A DNA stretch of 37,286 nt from UBA10449 sp005883585 (GCA_005883585.1 VBFD01000012.1:1-37286), one strand, 5' to 3'; shown: positions 23,493-31,013, numbered from the stretch's first letter. Program-made: numbers and translations. Notes: generated by a model from the sequence alone, not told the origin.

Positions 23493-23556
23493 TGAGACGG
23501 CGCCCGGCCGTCTAGGACGCGAAGATGCAAGGAGCTTCGGCGGCGTGGCTCTGCAG

Positions 23557-23937
23557 TCACTGGGTGTAAGGCGTGGTGGAGAAGCGCGACGGGCATTTCG
23601 CGAGCACCGCGCGCGCGTGGAAGACCCCATCCGCCCCCAGCCTGCCGTCGGCCACCACCGTGATCCCCGGCTTGAAGATGTCCGGCAGCGTCCCTGTGTA
23701 GTCGATCGGAACCGATGCGGTCCCGTCCTTCTCCGTGAAGCGCACGTGAAGGCCTCCATCGCTGCGCTGGACGTCGTTCTGCACGACGCCGGCCACGCGC
23801 ACGTCTCCGGTCGCCGGCTGACGAGAGCGCAGCTCGGACACGGTCAGGTAGTACTCCGACGCCGCGCCGGAGGCCGAATACACGAGGTAGCCCACGCACG
23901 CAGCCACGACCGCGATCACCAGGCCCCAGCGGATCAT
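23557..23937 (-). CDS. ccmE: Cytochrome c maturation heme chaperone CcmE, cysteine-type variant
   Basis: A 126-residue membrane-anchored OB-fold protein. An N-terminal helix (WGLVIAVVAACVGYLVYSA) is followed by EYYLTVSEL, DVRVAGVV, VRFTEKDG, IDYTGTLPDIF and GRLGADGVFHARAVLAK. In most CcmE this strand is followed by the covalent heme histidine in H-D-E-x-Y. Here it reads CPSRF, with C115 at the heme-binding place and F119 where the known CxxxY variants have tyrosine. It carries heme from CcmC to CcmF. ATG at 23937 overlaps the thioredoxin stop (ATGA). Upstream in-frame sequence is a shadow of that gene. Confidence 0.93.
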   Translation of the reverse strand: MIRWGLVIAVVAACVGYLVYSASGAASEYYLTVSELRSRQPATGDVRVAGVVQNDVQRSDGGLHVRFTEKDGTASVPIDYTGTLPDIFKPGITVVADGRLGADGVFHARAVLAKCPSRFSTTPYTQ

Positions 23938-24449
23938 GCGGCGATCAGCCTCAAGTAGTGATCGAGGGTGGTGGCATCGAGCGGGCCGGCGAAGGACGCG
24001 GCCACCACGCCGTCCGCAGTGATGAAGATCGTGACGGGCGGCCCGACCACGCCGTACGCGCCATAGCTGCCCGAAACAATCGGGCCCGCGGGATATGAGT
24101 GCGGGTGCTGGTCCTCGAACGAACGGACTCCAGTCGTCGTGTCCTGCATGGCGGCGCCGACGAATGCCACCTGGGGGTGGGTCGCCGCTGCGTCGGCCAG
24201 AACGGGCAGCTCCTGCACGCACGGGCCGCACCATGACGCCCAGAAGTTGACGACCACGGGCTTACCGCGCAGGTCACGCACGCCAACCTCGCGCCCGTCA
24301 AGCTGCTGGATGGCGAGGTCGGGGGCCGTGTGACCGAGCAGGTGAGGACTCGTCAGGGCCGCGTGCTGCAAGCCCCAAGCGAGCGACACCATGAGGGCGA
24401 TTCCGAGGACAAGGGCGCCGGCCGAGATCAAACCGGACCTGACGTTCAA
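23934..24449 (-). CDS. TlpA/ResA-like thioredoxin (CcmG role)
   Basis: A 171-residue membrane-anchored thioredoxin. An N-terminal helix (about 8-28) is followed by a thioredoxin fold with FWASWCGPC (C74 and C77), the cis-proline in GPPVTIFI, and a C-terminal helix. Such proteins keep the CxxCH motif of apocytochromes reduced before heme attachment, the CcmG/ResA role. Direct coupling to ccmE supports this. TTG at 24449 is used; no Shine-Dalgarno is visible and the GH1 stop is 16 bases upstream. Confidence 0.92.
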   Translation of the reverse strand: MNVRSGLISAGALVLGIALMVSLAWGLQHAALTSPHLLGHTAPDLAIQQLDGREVGVRDLRGKPVVVNFWASWCGPCVQELPVLADAAATHPQVAFVGAAMQDTTTGVRSFEDQHPHSYPAGPIVSGSYGAYGVVGPPVTIFITADGVVAASFAGPLDATTLDHYLRLIAA

Positions 24450-24465
24450 CGGGCTGAGTTTAGTG

Positions 24466-25695
24466 TTAGTCGGGGAGTGCGTTCGCCGCTGCTATGCGGC
24501 CGTAAAGCTTGCCGCTCGGCTTGATCGTTCGCTCCAGCGACTTGCGGTCGACCTCGATCAATCCGAAGCGCGTCGAGTAGCCGCGTGCCCACTCGAAGTT
24601 GTCGGTGTTCGTCCAGTGGAAATAGCCGCGAACGTCGACGCCGTCGCCGATGGCGAGCAGTACGTTGGCCAATGTCTCGGTGATGTAGCGAGCGCGCCAC
24701 TCGTCGTCGCCGGTTGCAAGGCCATTCTCGGTGATGTACACGGGCTTCCCCAGCTCGCGCAACTCATTCAACACCGTGCGCATCCAGGTCGGGTCTGCGC
24801 TCAGTCCCATGTCGGTCACGGGCCGGCCGGGAACGTTGAAGCGCCGGATAAACTGTTCGCGCGGTCTTTTGGGATCGAACGCGCACATCTGGCCCCAGTA
24901 GTGAGCGATGCCGACGAAATCGCTGGTGGCCTCGACGATCCGGCGCAGCTGCCCGGGGGCCACGGGCCATCGATCGAGAGCCATCTGCGACGTCTGGGCA
25001 GCCCACCGATCGCGGCGCTTGTCGGAGGCAGGCAGGAACAACAATTTGTGATGAGAGAGGCCGACTTTCGCGTCGGGCCACCTGCGTTTGATCGCTCCGT
25101 ACGCGAGCTCGTGCGCCTTGCGCATGTTGCTGGTGACGCGATAGAGCCCGATGACGTCTCCCTTACGGCCCGGGGGAAATTCGCCGAAGACCCAGCCGTT
25201 GGCGGCATAGATCGTCGGCTCGTTGATGGTGCACCAGAGCCCGACGAGGTCACCGAGCTGGTCGACGACCCGATGCACGAACGGCAGAAAACCATGAGCG
25301 GCGTCCGGGGCCGACCAGCCACCCTTGCTCGCAAACCAGGTCGGGCTCGTGAAATGGTGCAGCGTCACCATCGGCTCGATGCCTTGCTCGCGCAGGTCGC
25401 CGAGGACGTCGCGGTAGTGGCGGATCTGCCGGGCATCGAACTCGCCGGGCGAAGTCTCGATCCGGGACCACTCGATGGAGAGCCGGTGCGCGTTCTGGTT
25501 CAGCTCACGCAGCAGCGCGAAATCTTCGCGGTAGCGGTGGTAGTGGTCGTTCGCAATCGCCGACGTGCCTCCGTTGGCGATCCGGCCTGGCTGCTGCTCG
25601 AACTCCCACCAATCGCAGTTGCGGTTGTCTCCCTCGACCTGGTGAGCGGCGCTGGCGGTGCCCCAAAGGAAGCCCTCGGGGAAACGCGACGTCAC
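24466..25695 (-). CDS. Glycoside hydrolase family 1 (beta-glucosidase-like)
   Basis: A 409-residue GH1 enzyme. The opening FPEGFLWGTASAAHQVEGD is the family N-terminal signature. The acid/base is E159 in TINEP and the nucleophile is E323 in YITENG, so the catalytic pair is intact. The C-terminal GYFHWTNTDNFEWARGY fits the aglycone and glycone sites, with T-N-T-D replacing the usual S-L-x-D. It should hydrolyse or transfer beta-linked glucose, galactose or similar sugars; no signal peptide is present. At 409 residues it is slightly shorter than the usual 440-470. GTG at 25695 overlaps the phosphatase stop (GTGA). Its position ahead of the ccm genes is unusual and gives no clear functional link. 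Confidence 0.93.
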   Translation of the reverse strand: MTSRFPEGFLWGTASAAHQVEGDNRNCDWWEFEQQPGRIANGGTSAIANDHYHRYREDFALLRELNQNAHRLSIEWSRIETSPGEFDARQIRHYRDVLGDLREQGIEPMVTLHHFTSPTWFASKGGWSAPDAAHGFLPFVHRVVDQLGDLVGLWCTINEPTIYAANGWVFGEFPPGRKGDVIGLYRVTSNMRKAHELAYGAIKRRWPDAKVGLSHHKLLFLPASDKRRDRWAAQTSQMALDRWPVAPGQLRRIVEATSDFVGIAHYWGQMCAFDPKRPREQFIRRFNVPGRPVTDMGLSADPTWMRTVLNELRELGKPVYITENGLATGDDEWRARYITETLANVLLAIGDGVDVRGYFHWTNTDNFEWARGYSTRFGLIEVDRKSLERTIKPSGKLYGRIAAANALPD

Positions 25696-26327
25696 GCGAC
25701 AGTTGCCTGCTTTTCGACCTTGGGCGGAGGCACGTACTCCCAGCGCAAGGGTTTATCCCCATCCATCTCCAGGACGAGCATCCCCGCTTTGTCCACGACC
25801 TTCCGATACATCTCGCGCTCGTTGTGCGCCCGCCCATCGAGCACGATCCAAGCCGCCTGCAGAGGGTCGGCGTGGCTGACGACCGCCATCGTCTCACCGG
25901 GATGTTCATGCACGATCCGGCGCACGACGTCGAGAATTCTGCCGCCCATCCGATCGACCGACTCGTCGCCGGGGACCAGCCCGCGCCTCGCCTTGTGCAC
26001 GTACCAGAGTGGGCGCCGCAGCGGGATGTGCCAGTACGGGAGCCCCTGCAGGTAGCGGCTGAACTCCGCCTCGCGCAGCTCGGGGTCCGCTTCGAGGATC
26101 GCGGGTGGATCGAGTCTGGCGTTGATGAGCTCCGCCGTCTCGACAGCACGAGCCAGAGGGCTGTGGACGATGCGCTTCACGTTTTCGCCCCGCAGCCTGT
26201 CTCCGACCGCGGTTGCCTGCGCGCGGCCGAGCGCGCTCAGCTGGAAACCGTCGAGATGCCCATACAGGAGACGGCGCGGGTTCTCGACGTCGGCATGCCG
26301 GATCAGGTAGACACGCGTGGACGCCAA
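25692..26327 (-). CDS. Histidine phosphatase family protein
   Basis: A 211-residue member of the phosphoglycerate mutase-like branch. The phosphohistidine motif is LIRHAD (H11), with alanine in place of the usual glycine after RH, and LSALGRAQA, IVHSPLARAVETAE (second Arg) and VVSHADPL with the second catalytic His. These enzymes dephosphorylate small metabolites or sugar phosphates; the specific substrate is unknown. TTG at 26327 starts close to the core strand and has no Shine-Dalgarno. It follows the GGDEF-like gene by 24 bases and is coupled to the GH1 gene. A sugar-phosphate role beside a glycosidase is possible. Confidence 0.88.
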   Translation of the reverse strand: MASTRVYLIRHADVENPRRLLYGHLDGFQLSALGRAQATAVGDRLRGENVKRIVHSPLARAVETAELINARLDPPAILEADPELREAEFSRYLQGLPYWHIPLRRPLWYVHKARRGLVPGDESVDRMGGRILDVVRRIVHEHPGETMAVVSHADPLQAAWIVLDGRAHNEREMYRKVVDKAGMLVLEMDGDKPLRWEYVPPPKVEKQATVA

Positions 26328-26351
26328 ATCGGTATCGATCCTACGGAAGCG

Positions 26352-26999
26352 CTAGGAGCGGAAAGCGCCGACCGAGGTGCGGTTGGTGCCGGACGAGCGC
26401 CCTGACTCCAGCGCGTGATAGGCCTCGCGGACCAGGTTTCCCGTGTACTCGCGCCGATTCATGAGCCCCGCCTCGTCGTCGGAGGACCGCATCTGGCTGA
26501 TCGTGGCTGCGCCGCAGCTGACCGTGATCCGCTTCCAGTTGCCGGCAGTCGCGAAATCGTGCGAGGCGATGGAGCGCCGGATCTTGTCGGCGGCCAGGGT
26601 GGCTCCCTGCTCGTCGGTCTCGGGCAAGACGATGGCGAAATGCGGCGGTCCCTCGGCGTCCAGAAAAGCCACTGTGTCGGTGTCGCGGATGGCCTGGCCC
26701 AGACGCTCCGAGATCTCGCGCAGCAGCCCTTCGAGCTGGATGTGGCCGAGCTCCTTGTGAACGTGCTCGGCGTGGTCGAGCTCGACGACCAGGACCGAGA
26801 GCGGGCGGTGGTAGCGGACCGCTCGGTTGGCCTCCTGGCCGACCAGTGCGTTGATGAACTGCGAGTTCCAGATCCCGGTTACCGGATCGACGACCCCGAA
26901 CAGCGGGCTGGAGGTTTTGTCGGACTGGCTGTGCCCGCAGTTGGGGCAGTACATGGCTCCCTCCGGGAGCTCGGAATTGCAGTACCAGCAGGCGGTCAC
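26352..26999 (-). CDS. Zinc-ribbon plus degenerate GGDEF domain protein
   Basis: A 215-residue protein. Residues 4-21 form a zinc ribbon (C4-x2-C7, C18-x2-C21). From about residue 36 a GGDEF fold follows: DPVTGIWNSQFINALVGQE, RPLSVLVVELDH, and a late ITVSCGAAT. The active-site loop that should read (R)GGDEF is AEGPPHF, so diguanylate cyclase activity is not expected. It may bind a nucleotide or act as a protein-interaction module. The final ~35 residues are polar. GTG at 26999 gives the zinc ribbon at the N-terminus. It is the first gene of the long minus-strand run and diverges from rarA with 36 bases between starts. Confidence 0.87.
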   Translation of the reverse strand: MTACWYCNSELPEGAMYCPNCGHSQSDKTSSPLFGVVDPVTGIWNSQFINALVGQEANRAVRYHRPLSVLVVELDHAEHVHKELGHIQLEGLLREISERLGQAIRDTDTVAFLDAEGPPHFAIVLPETDEQGATLAADKIRRSIASHDFATAGNWKRITVSCGAATISQMRSSDDEAGLMNRREYTGNLVREAYHALESGRSSGTNRTSVGAFRS

Positions 27000-27035
27000 G
27001 GGGGGATTCTACAGACAGGGTCCAGAATCTCAGTT

Positions 27036-28280
27036 ATGACCGACCAGGGCGAGCTGTTCGAGGCTCCAGCCGTATCCGAACCGAACGCGCCTCTCGCTAC
27101 GCGGCTGCGGCCCCGCAGCTTCGACCAGCTGGTCGGCCAGAGGCGGGTGGTGGAGGTTCTCAGGGGCCTCACCGGTTCGGGTCACCTGCCCAGCATCGTG
27201 CTCTGGGGACCTCCTGGAAGCGGCAAGACCACGCTCGCCGGCCTCCTGGCGGCGGAGACCAAGGCCCGGCTGGTCGCGATGTCAGCCGTGACCGCGGGCG
27301 TCGCCGACCTGCGCAAAGTGGTAGCGGAGGCGCGCGTTCACCGGCGGGCGGGGCTCCGCACGGTTCTGTTCATCGACGAGATCCACCGCTTCAACAAGGC
27401 CCAGCAGGACGCGATCCTGCCGCACGTCGAAGACGGCACCGTGACCCTCATCGGCGCCACCACCGAGAACCCGTCGTTCGAGGTGATTGCGCCCCTGCTG
27501 TCGCGCAGCCGCGTATTCCGGCTGGAGGCGCTCGAGCGCGAGGACTTGAGGAAGATCGTGGAGCGTGGGGCGAGCGAGCTCGGAGCAGCGATCAGCGCTG
27601 ACGGCATGGACGCCCTGCTGGAGGGCGCCCGCGGCGACGCTCGGGTGGCGCTGAACGGGCTCGAGACCGCCGCTGCACTCGCCGCCGGGCAGGAGATCAC
27701 GCTCAACCACGTGGAGCGCGCCCTCCAGGAAGGCCACCTCCTCTACGACCGGGCCGGCGACCAGCACTACGACATCGTGTCGGCGCTGATCAAGAGCGTT
27801 CGGGGCAGCGACCCTGACGCCGCGGTTTACTGGCTCGCGCGCATGCTCGAAGCGGGAGAGGATCCGCTGTTCGTCGCGCGGCGCCTCGTCATCTCCGCCG
27901 CCGAGGACATCGGGCTCGCCGATCCGCAAGCGCTGCAGGTGGCGATGGCCGCCCAGCAGGCGGCGCATTTCGTGGGCATGCCGGAGGCGGTGCTGCCGCT
28001 CACCGAGGCGGCTCTCTACCTCGCACTGGCTCCAAAGTCCAACTCAGCCCTCACCTCGTACGGAGCCGCGCGAGAGCTCATCGCCCAGACCGGCAACGAG
28101 CCCGTGCCGCTGCACCTCCGGAACGCCGTCACGGGCTTGATGCGATCGATGGGTTACGGCCGCAACTATCAGTACGCGCATGACTACGAAGGTGGGGTCG
28201 CGAAGAGTCAGGTGCACATGCCGGAGAAGCTGAAGGGCCGAAAGGTGTACACGCCGGGCCCGCGGGACCGGAAAACCTAG
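27036..28280 (+). CDS. rarA: Replication-associated recombination protein RarA (MgsA)
   Basis: A 414-residue AAA+ ATPase. Walker A is GPPGSGKTT (58-66) and Walker B LFIDEIH (111-117), followed by GATTENPSFEV sensor 1 and the RarA C-terminal tetramerisation region (HYDIVSALIKSVRGSDPDAAVYWLARML, then AAEDIGLADP). It acts at stalled replication forks with SSB. ATG at 27036 begins the familiar short leader before LRPRSFDQLVGQ. No Shine-Dalgarno is present, so a short-leader or leaderless message is likely. A much longer upstream frame overlaps the GGDEF gene and is not coding. Confidence 0.96.
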   Translation: MTDQGELFEAPAVSEPNAPLATRLRPRSFDQLVGQRRVVEVLRGLTGSGHLPSIVLWGPPGSGKTTLAGLLAAETKARLVAMSAVTAGVADLRKVVAEARVHRRAGLRTVLFIDEIHRFNKAQQDAILPHVEDGTVTLIGATTENPSFEVIAPLLSRSRVFRLEALEREDLRKIVERGASELGAAISADGMDALLEGARGDARVALNGLETAAALAAGQEITLNHVERALQEGHLLYDRAGDQHYDIVSALIKSVRGSDPDAAVYWLARMLEAGEDPLFVARRLVISAAEDIGLADPQALQVAMAAQQAAHFVGMPEAVLPLTEAALYLALAPKSNSALTSYGAARELIAQTGNEPVPLHLRNAVTGLMRSMGYGRNYQYAHDYEGGVAKSQVHMPEKLKGRKVYTPGPRDRKT

Positions 28281-28281
28281 A

Positions 28282-28509
28282 TCAGTTCTTGACGCAGGCC
28301 CACGTGCTGGCCGTGTACCAGACCACCGCGTGACTGCCCGCCGGACAGGCCGAGGAGCGCTGCTGCTGGACAGGGGCGGCGCCAGGGCTTAGCGCCTTGA
28401 CGGCGTAGCCGCTCGCGCTTCCAAGGACGAAGGCCGCCAACAGCGCAATAATCGCCGCCAACCTGGTAATGGAGAACGTGGGTCTCCGAAGGGCAAATGT
28501 CGTCTGCAT
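28282..28509 (-). CDS. Small exported or membrane-anchored protein with two C-terminal cysteines
   Basis: A 75-residue protein. One hydrophobic segment (about 17-35, LAAIIALLAAFVLGSASGY) follows a basic start and would act as a signal anchor. The short outer part is Pro/Gln-rich, then SACPAGSHAVVWYTASTWACVKN with two cysteines that could pair. ATG at 28509 is fixed by AAGGAG 6 bases upstream; a longer frame upstream lacks a site. No family was recognised. It diverges from the sigma-NHL fusion with a 134-base region between that holds palindromic and direct repeats, so a regulatory link is possible. It ends one base from the convergent rarA gene. Confidence 0.75.
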   Translation of the reverse strand: MQTTFALRRPTFSITRLAAIIALLAAFVLGSASGYAVKALSPGAAPVQQQRSSACPAGSHAVVWYTASTWACVKN

Positions 28510-28530
28510 TTCTTTCTCCTTGATTCCGCC

Positions 28531-28548
28531 GTCCAACTCGCGTTGGAC
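28531..28548. promoter_or_regulatory. Perfect inverted repeat in the sigma/small-protein intergenic region
   Basis: GTCCAAC, TCGC, GTTGGAC form a perfect 7-base dyad. It lies 22 bases before the small-protein start, a fitting place for an operator. A tandem direct repeat, GCGGCCAGA at 28567-28575 and again at 28577-28585, is spaced by exactly one helical turn nearby. Confidence 0.45.
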
Positions 28549-28602
28549 TGGTCATGCTGCAGATACGCGGCCAGATGCGGCCAGAGTTCCGGCGAATTTC
28601 CG

Positions 28603-28630
28603 GGAACTTTTCGGCTGGGTAACCGCGTAA
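28603..28630 (+). promoter_or_regulatory. Candidate ECF-type promoter of the sigma-NHL gene
   Basis: GGAACTT (28603-28609) and CGTAA (28626-28630) are 16 bases apart, the classic -35/-10 layout for ECF sigma factors, which often drive their own genes. If used, the transcript would have a very short leader and the upstream GAGG (28631-28634) would fall near its start. Match only. Confidence 0.35.
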
Positions 28631-28643
28631 GAGGTGCAAACGG

Positions 28644-30338
28644 ATGCCATCAACGGCCGGCGCCGACCTCATCAACAGGGCAAAGCAGGGCGATCGGTCG
28701 GCGTTCGACCAGCTGATCGGGCCCCTTGTGGACCAGGGGTTTCGGCTTGCCTATGGAATGCTCCACGACCGAGAGTCGGCCGAGGACGCTGTGCAGGAAG
28801 CAGCTGTGCGCTCCTGGCGGAAATTGGGCAATCTGAGGCAGGGAACTGAAATGCGGCCGTGGTTTCTTGCCATTGTCGCGAACCAGTGCCGAACGACTGC
28901 GCGAACGCGTTGGTGGTCTGTCTTGCGACTCGAGCCGGCGATGGGATCGGCTGCCGCCGGCTTCGAAGACCAGTTCGTGCGTGGCGCTGATGTGCGCGCC
29001 GCCCTTCGTAAGCTGGCGCCCGAGCACCGCGAGGTGCTGGTGCTGCACTACTACCTCGACCTTCCGCTGGACGAGGTGGCAACGATCGCGCGACCCGCGC
29101 CACTCGGCCTGCGTTCGCGCGTTATCGCGTCTGTCCCAATGGATGAAAGACGTGCCCGGCGTCAGCGGGGGCGACCCTTCCAATGGGCCGCGCAGGGGGC
29201 GCCAGGCTTGGTGGCGATCGTCCTTGCGATCGCGGTCATCGCCGGCCTCGTCTACGTCCGCGGCGCAGTCATCTCTTCGAGTCGCCACGCTGTGCCTCGC
29301 ACTGCACAAATCGCGCGGGTGCTCGCTCCGGATGGCGTAATGGTCACCTCGGACGGCACTGTGTACTTCTCGGACTTCCTGAGTGGATATGTGTTCCGCG
29401 TGATGCCGAACGGCAGTCTCCTGATCGTCGCCGGAAGAGCGCAGGCAGCGATGATCAGCGAGGGCAGCGCCGGGGACCATGGGCCGGCAACCGGGGCCTA
29501 TCTCTTTGGACCGGCCGGGCTGGCTGCCGATCGCTTCGGCAACCTCTATGTCGCCGATGCTGTTGGCGAGCGCGTGCGGCGAATCGATTCACGCGGTGTG
29601 ATCACGACGTTTGCCGGGAGTGGCCGCGCTGATACGCCATCTCCAAACTTGTCTGGTGACGGTGGTCCGGCGACGGCCGCCACTCTCAACGGCCCTAGCG
29701 GACTCGCCTTCGACAGTGTCGGTTCCCTTTATATCGCCGACACCGGCAACCACAGAATCAGACGCGTCGACGCCAACGGAACCATAGCCAGTCTCGACCT
29801 GTCGTCATGGCCGAGAGCTGACATTTGGGGTCCGTCAGGGCTGGCGTTCGATCAGGCGGGCAATCTGTACGTCGCGGACTGGTCCGGGTGCCAGATCGTG
29901 CGCATGACCCCTCCTATCAATGGAGCGAGCCTCGTCTCAGTCGTGGCCGGAACCGGCACTTGCGGATACAGCGGCGACAGTAGCCGTGCCACATCAGCGC
30001 AACTCGATGGACCTAGCGGCATCGCCATGGATTCGGTGGGCAATCTCTACATCGCTGACACCAACAATCACAGAGTCCGGCGCGTCGATAAAGGAGGGAT
30101 CATGACCACAATCGCCGGAACCGGCGCCGCCGATTACAACGGAGACGGCGGACCCGCCACATCGGCCGCGACCGGATACCCGTTCGACCTCGGCATTTCG
30201 CAGTCGGGCGCGCTGTACATCGCTGAAGGCACCAGCTCCAGTCCAGCTCCTCATCCGTCGGGGCGACTGCGGATGGTTCAGCTGTCGAGCGGAATCATCA
30301 CGACGGTGGCTTACAGCGGATCCCGGGTGAGTTGGTGA
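28644..30338 (+). CDS. ECF sigma factor fused through a membrane helix to an NHL beta-propeller
   Basis: A 564-residue protein with three parts. Residues ~22-92 are sigma region 2 (FDQLIGPLVDQGFRLAYGM, ESAEDAVQEAAVRSWRKL, WFLAIVANQCR). Residues ~115-165 are sigma region 4 (RKLAPEHREVLVLHYYLDLPLDEVATIA), but the recognition helix that follows (PAPLGLRSRVIASV) is a poor match to the usual G-T-V-x-S-R pattern. One transmembrane helix spans ~187-209 with basic residues before it. Residues ~228-560 hold six NHL repeats such as GPSGLAFDSVGSLYIADTGNHRIRRV, forming a probable six-bladed propeller outside the cell. No separate anti-sigma gene is nearby, so the sensor may be built in. ATG 28644 follows GAGG by 9 bases. 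Partial decay of region 4 is the main doubt about function. Confidence 0.88.
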   Translation: MPSTAGADLINRAKQGDRSAFDQLIGPLVDQGFRLAYGMLHDRESAEDAVQEAAVRSWRKLGNLRQGTEMRPWFLAIVANQCRTTARTRWWSVLRLEPAMGSAAAGFEDQFVRGADVRAALRKLAPEHREVLVLHYYLDLPLDEVATIARPAPLGLRSRVIASVPMDERRARRQRGRPFQWAAQGAPGLVAIVLAIAVIAGLVYVRGAVISSSRHAVPRTAQIARVLAPDGVMVTSDGTVYFSDFLSGYVFRVMPNGSLLIVAGRAQAAMISEGSAGDHGPATGAYLFGPAGLAADRFGNLYVADAVGERVRRIDSRGVITTFAGSGRADTPSPNLSGDGGPATAATLNGPSGLAFDSVGSLYIADTGNHRIRRVDANGTIASLDLSSWPRADIWGPSGLAFDQAGNLYVADWSGCQIVRMTPPINGASLVSVVAGTGTCGYSGDSSRATSAQLDGPSGIAMDSVGNLYIADTNNHRVRRVDKGGIMTTIAGTGAADYNGDGGPATSAATGYPFDLGISQSGALYIAEGTSSSPAPHPSGRLRMVQLSSGIITTVAYSGSRVSW

Positions 30339-30377
30339 CCCGCGGGAACCGTTTGTCCGCGCGCGGAGGACGCACTC

Positions 30378-30383
30378 TAATAA
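30378..30383 (+). promoter_or_regulatory. Candidate -10 for a leaderless NDK-like gene
   Basis: TAATAA ends 9 bases before the GTG at 30393, with TTGTCC (30353-30358) 19 bases further upstream. No Shine-Dalgarno lies between, so the message is probably leaderless. An imperfect hairpin at about 30322-30349 (TCCCGGGT with ACCC-GC-GGGA) after the sigma-NHL stop may end the previous transcript. Confidence 0.35.
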
Positions 30384-30392
30384 CCTGAGCTT

Positions 30393-31013
30393 GTGGCCGA
30401 CGCGCTCGTCATCCTCAAGCCTGACACCGCCTACCGGCTTGCCGCGCGCGCCGGCATCTGGGGCTGGCTCGTCTCCGAACGCGAGTGGAAAGTCGAGTCG
30501 CTCACGTGGTTCCAACCGCCGGCCGCGCTCATCGAGAGCCACTACGACTTTTTGAAAGGCAGGCCGTTCTTCGGCTGGCTGGTCGACTTCATGACCGCGC
30601 TCCCGATGCCCGTCGGGCGAGTGAGCGCATCCGCTGACGCGCTCGAGCGCATGCGCCACGACCTCGGCGAGACGCGAATCCAGCAATCGCGTCCGGGCTC
30701 GCTGCGAGAGAGATACGGAATCTTTGGCGGCGTCAACTGCCTGCACCTTTCGGATGCGCCGGAGACCGGAGCATCCGAGGTGTCGAGATGGGCGAAGTTC
30801 GTTCAGCTTGACAAGATCGACGCCGACCTCGAGGTCGAGACCGACAAGCCGGACCACACCTTCCACTTGCGGTCGCTCGCCACACAGGTGGCGGCGGGCA
30901 TCCATGTCGACCTGGCGACGCAAACGCTTCGCGAGCTGGTGGCCGAGGAGTCGGATATCGAGGGCCAGCAGCTCGAGGCCCTCTGGCGGATCATTCTGGG
31001 AGCGTTGGCTTAG
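30393..31013 (+). CDS. Nucleoside diphosphate kinase-like protein with C-terminal extension
   Basis: A 206-residue protein whose first ~135 residues follow NDK: ALVILKPDTAYR, HYDFLKGRPFFGWLVDFMTALPMPV, RHDLGETRIQQSRPGSLRERYG, and NCLHLSDAPE. The catalytic histidine is H118, the same number as in classic NDKs. NDK transfers the gamma phosphate between nucleoside triphosphates and diphosphates. Several usual residues differ (for example Q for P-A before PGS), and about 70 extra residues follow the NDK core. It may be a diverged paralogue rather than the housekeeping enzyme. The 3' end overlaps the convergent MscS gene by 23 bases. Confidence 0.82.
   Translation: MADALVILKPDTAYRLAARAGIWGWLVSEREWKVESLTWFQPPAALIESHYDFLKGRPFFGWLVDFMTALPMPVGRVSASADALERMRHDLGETRIQQSRPGSLRERYGIFGGVNCLHLSDAPETGASEVSRWAKFVQLDKIDADLEVETDKPDHTFHLRSLATQVAAGIHVDLATQTLRELVAEESDIEGQQLEALWRIILGALA

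Noticed and set aside
23321..23899. Frame crossing the ccmE-ccmF gap
   Set aside because: Out of frame with both genes, Arg-rich, and it spans the strong hairpin; no domain recognised.
26415..27035. Upstream extension of the rarA frame
   Set aside because: Antisense to the GGDEF-like gene; RarA homology begins at ATG 27036.
29040..29160. Possible frameshift in sigma region 4 of the NHL fusion
   Set aside because: Another frame gives an SRLSQWMKD-like helix, but the main frame stays open into the membrane helix and still reads LGLRSRV; a frameshift is not required, although decay cannot be excluded.
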